Origin: JAZDRH01 sp047470865
GTDB taxonomy: Bacteria > Pseudomonadota > Gammaproteobacteria > Pseudomonadales > Pseudomonadaceae
Reading direction: 5' to 3'
DNA length: 64,000 bases
NCBI RefSeq assembly: GCF_047470865.1
Contig: NZ_JAZDRH010000008.1
Span: 58,141 to 122,140, forward strand
Shown: piece by piece, positions 62,692 through 64,000 of the stretch
Layout: every line of letters begins with the position of its first letter
Position numbering within the stretch: position 1 is the first letter of the stretch
Notes under the pieces: model-generated
What the model saw: only the letters and a program-made list of their open reading frames with translations
What the model was told of the DNA's origin: nothing
The model's database searches: none
Made by a program: the position numbers and the translations under genes

Positions 62692-63605
62692 CGTGTATAG
62701 ACTTTTGAAAAGCCAAGCCCTAAACGATCACGCAAACGTGCAAGAAAACCTTTGTTCTCTTCATCACTTATGGGCGCTTGTAAGCTTTCGTTAGGCGTTA
62801 GCTCAACAAGACGTTTATTGACTTCAATGCCCGCACAATGACAAGCCTGCAAAAAGCTAGCCACTTGCTCTACTGACACATCTGCAAAACGACGTGCTTT
62901 ATCAAGCGAACAGAACTGGCGTGAAAACAGTGCAGCTAAACGCATGATAGATGATGATGTGCGCCACTCACTCAGTAGCGGCCAAGCCTCAATTTGAAAT
63001 TCAGTCTTAGGTTCAAACCAAGTACTAGATGGCGCTAGCTTAGTTTCTAAAGCTAACGCCCAAAGTACTTTTCTCATTGGATAACTTTGTAAGCTAGCAT
63101 CCATCACGACTGTATTAGGAACAGCTGTTAATGGTTTAGGACTTTCTTTCAGTAAGCCTAAAAGCAATTCAAAAGAAACTAGATTGCTCTGAATGCAATC
63201 TTGCTCTGGTAGAAAGCGGACCAGTGAGCCTTGGTGAATGAACTGGGTAGCACCTTTCATAGCATCAAGTTGCTCAATAATAGCTTTATTTAAAGGTACA
63301 GCATCTAATTCCATCAAAACACTGTTTTCACAGCGTTCAAGCAAGGCTAAAAACCCCTGAACACGAAGCGGCCAAGCAAGTTTAAAGCGTTGTAACGTAG
63401 CACCAGAACCAAAGGTTGCAATGGCAATTTCTTGACCTGCTTTACGTTGAATTTTCAAATCTGCTGTTGAGCTACGTGTTGGGACAGCATAAACCCAATT
63501 TAAACGCGTTTTGCGCTGTAAAATTTTAATTTGGTGTTTTAATAAGTGTATTTCGTGCTCAGAGCAACCAGAACATGAAACTGTAAATAAGGTATCTACT
63601 TGCAT
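62688..63605 (-). CDS. hypothetical first gene of the GTPase/roadblock operon
   Basis: A 305-residue protein with a Cys-containing N-terminus (TVSCSGCSEHEIHLL) and a beta-rich first part. The middle is helical, and the C-terminal third has PLLSEWRTSSSIMRLAALFSRQF and SVEQVASFLQACHCAGIEV, which look like a winged-helix or DUF4388-type scaffold. I start at ATG 63605; a TTG 12 codons upstream is in frame. It overlaps the GTPase gene by four bases. Likely a partner or effector in the GTPase module; no function known. Confidence 0.65.
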   Translation of the reverse strand: MQVDTLFTVSCSGCSEHEIHLLKHQIKILQRKTRLNWVYAVPTRSSTADLKIQRKAGQEIAIATFGSGATLQRFKLAWPLRVQGFLALLERCENSVLMELDAVPLNKAIIEQLDAMKGATQFIHQGSLVRFLPEQDCIQSNLVSFELLLGLLKESPKPLTAVPNTVVMDASLQSYPMRKVLWALALETKLAPSSTWFEPKTEFQIEAWPLLSEWRTSSSIMRLAALFSRQFCSLDKARRFADVSVEQVASFLQACHCAGIEVNKRLVELTPNESLQAPISDEENKGFLARLRDRLGLGFSKVYTR

Positions 63606-63861
63606 GATAAGGCTAAAGCTTTGGCAAAGACACAGACTCAAAGTACTGTCTACCCACAGGCACTAAAAGCACGCATTCATTGCGGATGAATGAAAATATC
63701 TGATTATTATACTCAAGTATTAATAGTGAAATAATATCACTTATAGAATGTGATTCACATCAAATTAAGATTGATTTTATCTATTAGATTATATAGTAAG
63801 CCTATAGGTCTTTATTGAAAGCGAAACAGGCGATTAAGCTTTATTTTTTTACGGATATAAA

Positions 63862-63893
63862 AAAATCCCAGCTTATTGCTAAGCTGGGATTTT
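63862..63893 (-). terminator. rRNA operon terminator
   Basis: A perfect 14-bp stem AAAATCCCAGCTTA/TAAGCTGGGATTTT with a 4-base loop. On the minus strand it follows the 5S rRNA 3' end by a few bases and continues into T-rich sequence. Confidence 0.9.
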
Positions 63894-63899
63894 GTTTTA

Positions 63900-64000
63900 G
63901 GCGCTTGACGGTGACCTACTCTCACATGGGGAGACCCCACACTACCATCGGCGATACATCGTTTCACTTCTGAGTTCGGGATGGGATCAGGTGGTTCCAA
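63900..64000 (-). rRNA. rrf: 5S ribosomal RNA, 3' part (truncated by window edge)
   Basis: The minus strand reads GGAACCACCTGATCCCATCC, then CGAACTCAGAAGTGAAACG, and ends with GAGAGTAGGTCACCGTCAAG and CGCC, the conserved 3' four-fifths of bacterial 5S rRNA. The first bases of the gene lie right of the window. It is the last gene of an rRNA operon read leftward; 23S and 16S should lie further right. Confidence 0.95.

Noticed and set aside
63749..63759. CRP/Vfr-like site TGTGATTCACA
   Set aside because: The half-sites are separated by one base rather than six, so the protein could not bind in the usual way.
63812..64000. Minus-strand open frame of 62 codons at the right edge
   Set aside because: It runs through the 5S rRNA gene and its terminator; the sequence is accounted for by the rRNA.

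Overview
The window looks like a chromosomal segment of a low-GC member of the Pseudomonadaceae. Several blocks keep a gene order I recall from Pseudomonas: rtcR/slipin/rtcB; zur-znuCB/znuA next to a lipoprotein gene and metNIQ; HAD phosphatase/rppH/ptsP; secretion ATPase/CYTH/DUF47/Pit/argA. The protein sequences also resemble Pseudomonas orthologues, while the DNA is clearly richer in A+T than classical Pseudomonas. Genus is inferred from memory of gene order, not from a search. No prophage, transposase, CRISPR array or intact tRNA gene was seen. A 5S rRNA gene (minus strand) is cut by the right edge.

Layout. 1-4.9 kb: a truncated hypothetical, an aromatic amino acid permease, AzlCD, BluB and small membrane proteins. 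4.9-8.8 kb: HglS, a class III aminotransferase and a LysR regulator, probably a lysine/2-aminoadipate catabolic cluster. 9.1-13.7 kb: an RNA-repair locus. RtcR faces a slipin-rtcB operon that has a near-consensus sigma-54 promoter and, in its leader, a tRNA-like RNA ending in CCA and followed by a terminator-like hairpin. 13.8-25.4 kb: an 18-repeat Sel1 protein, a DctPQM TRAP transporter and miscellaneous enzymes and small unknowns. 25.5-33.6 kb: methionine and zinc import with a clear Zur box, then an orphan iron-type ABC permease. 33.7-39.5 kb: gcvT-gcvH, a carrier, and a tightly packed run of small genes that includes KptA and a SUKH-like protein, then a frameshifted SDR gene. 39.5-57.6 kb: conserved housekeeping genes (folA, a GTPase pair, bfr/bfd, rppH, ptsP, NfeD/SPFH, PilB-like ATPase, CYTH, Pit system, argA). 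57.7-61.3 kb: a TAXI-type TRAP transporter. 61.4-63.6 kb: a four-gene operon with a Ras/MglA-like GTPase and two roadblock proteins, lying between the TRAP operon and the rRNA operon end.

How the genes work together. RtcR (ligand-sensing CARF domain plus sigma-54 activator) should switch on slipin-RtcB, and the tRNA-like RNA, upon RNA damage. Zur should repress znuA and the zur-znuCB operon through one shared box. HglS and the aminotransferase would carry out consecutive steps from 2-aminoadipate to D-2-hydroxyglutarate. Bfr here keeps the haem methionine but has lost most ferroxidase ligands, so it probably needs a partner subunit encoded elsewhere. The strongest candidates for something undescribed are the sigma-54-driven tRNA-like RNA in front of slipin-rtcB, the triplicated N-terminal module of the slipin, the GTPase/roadblock operon, and the KptA-containing cluster of small overlapping genes.
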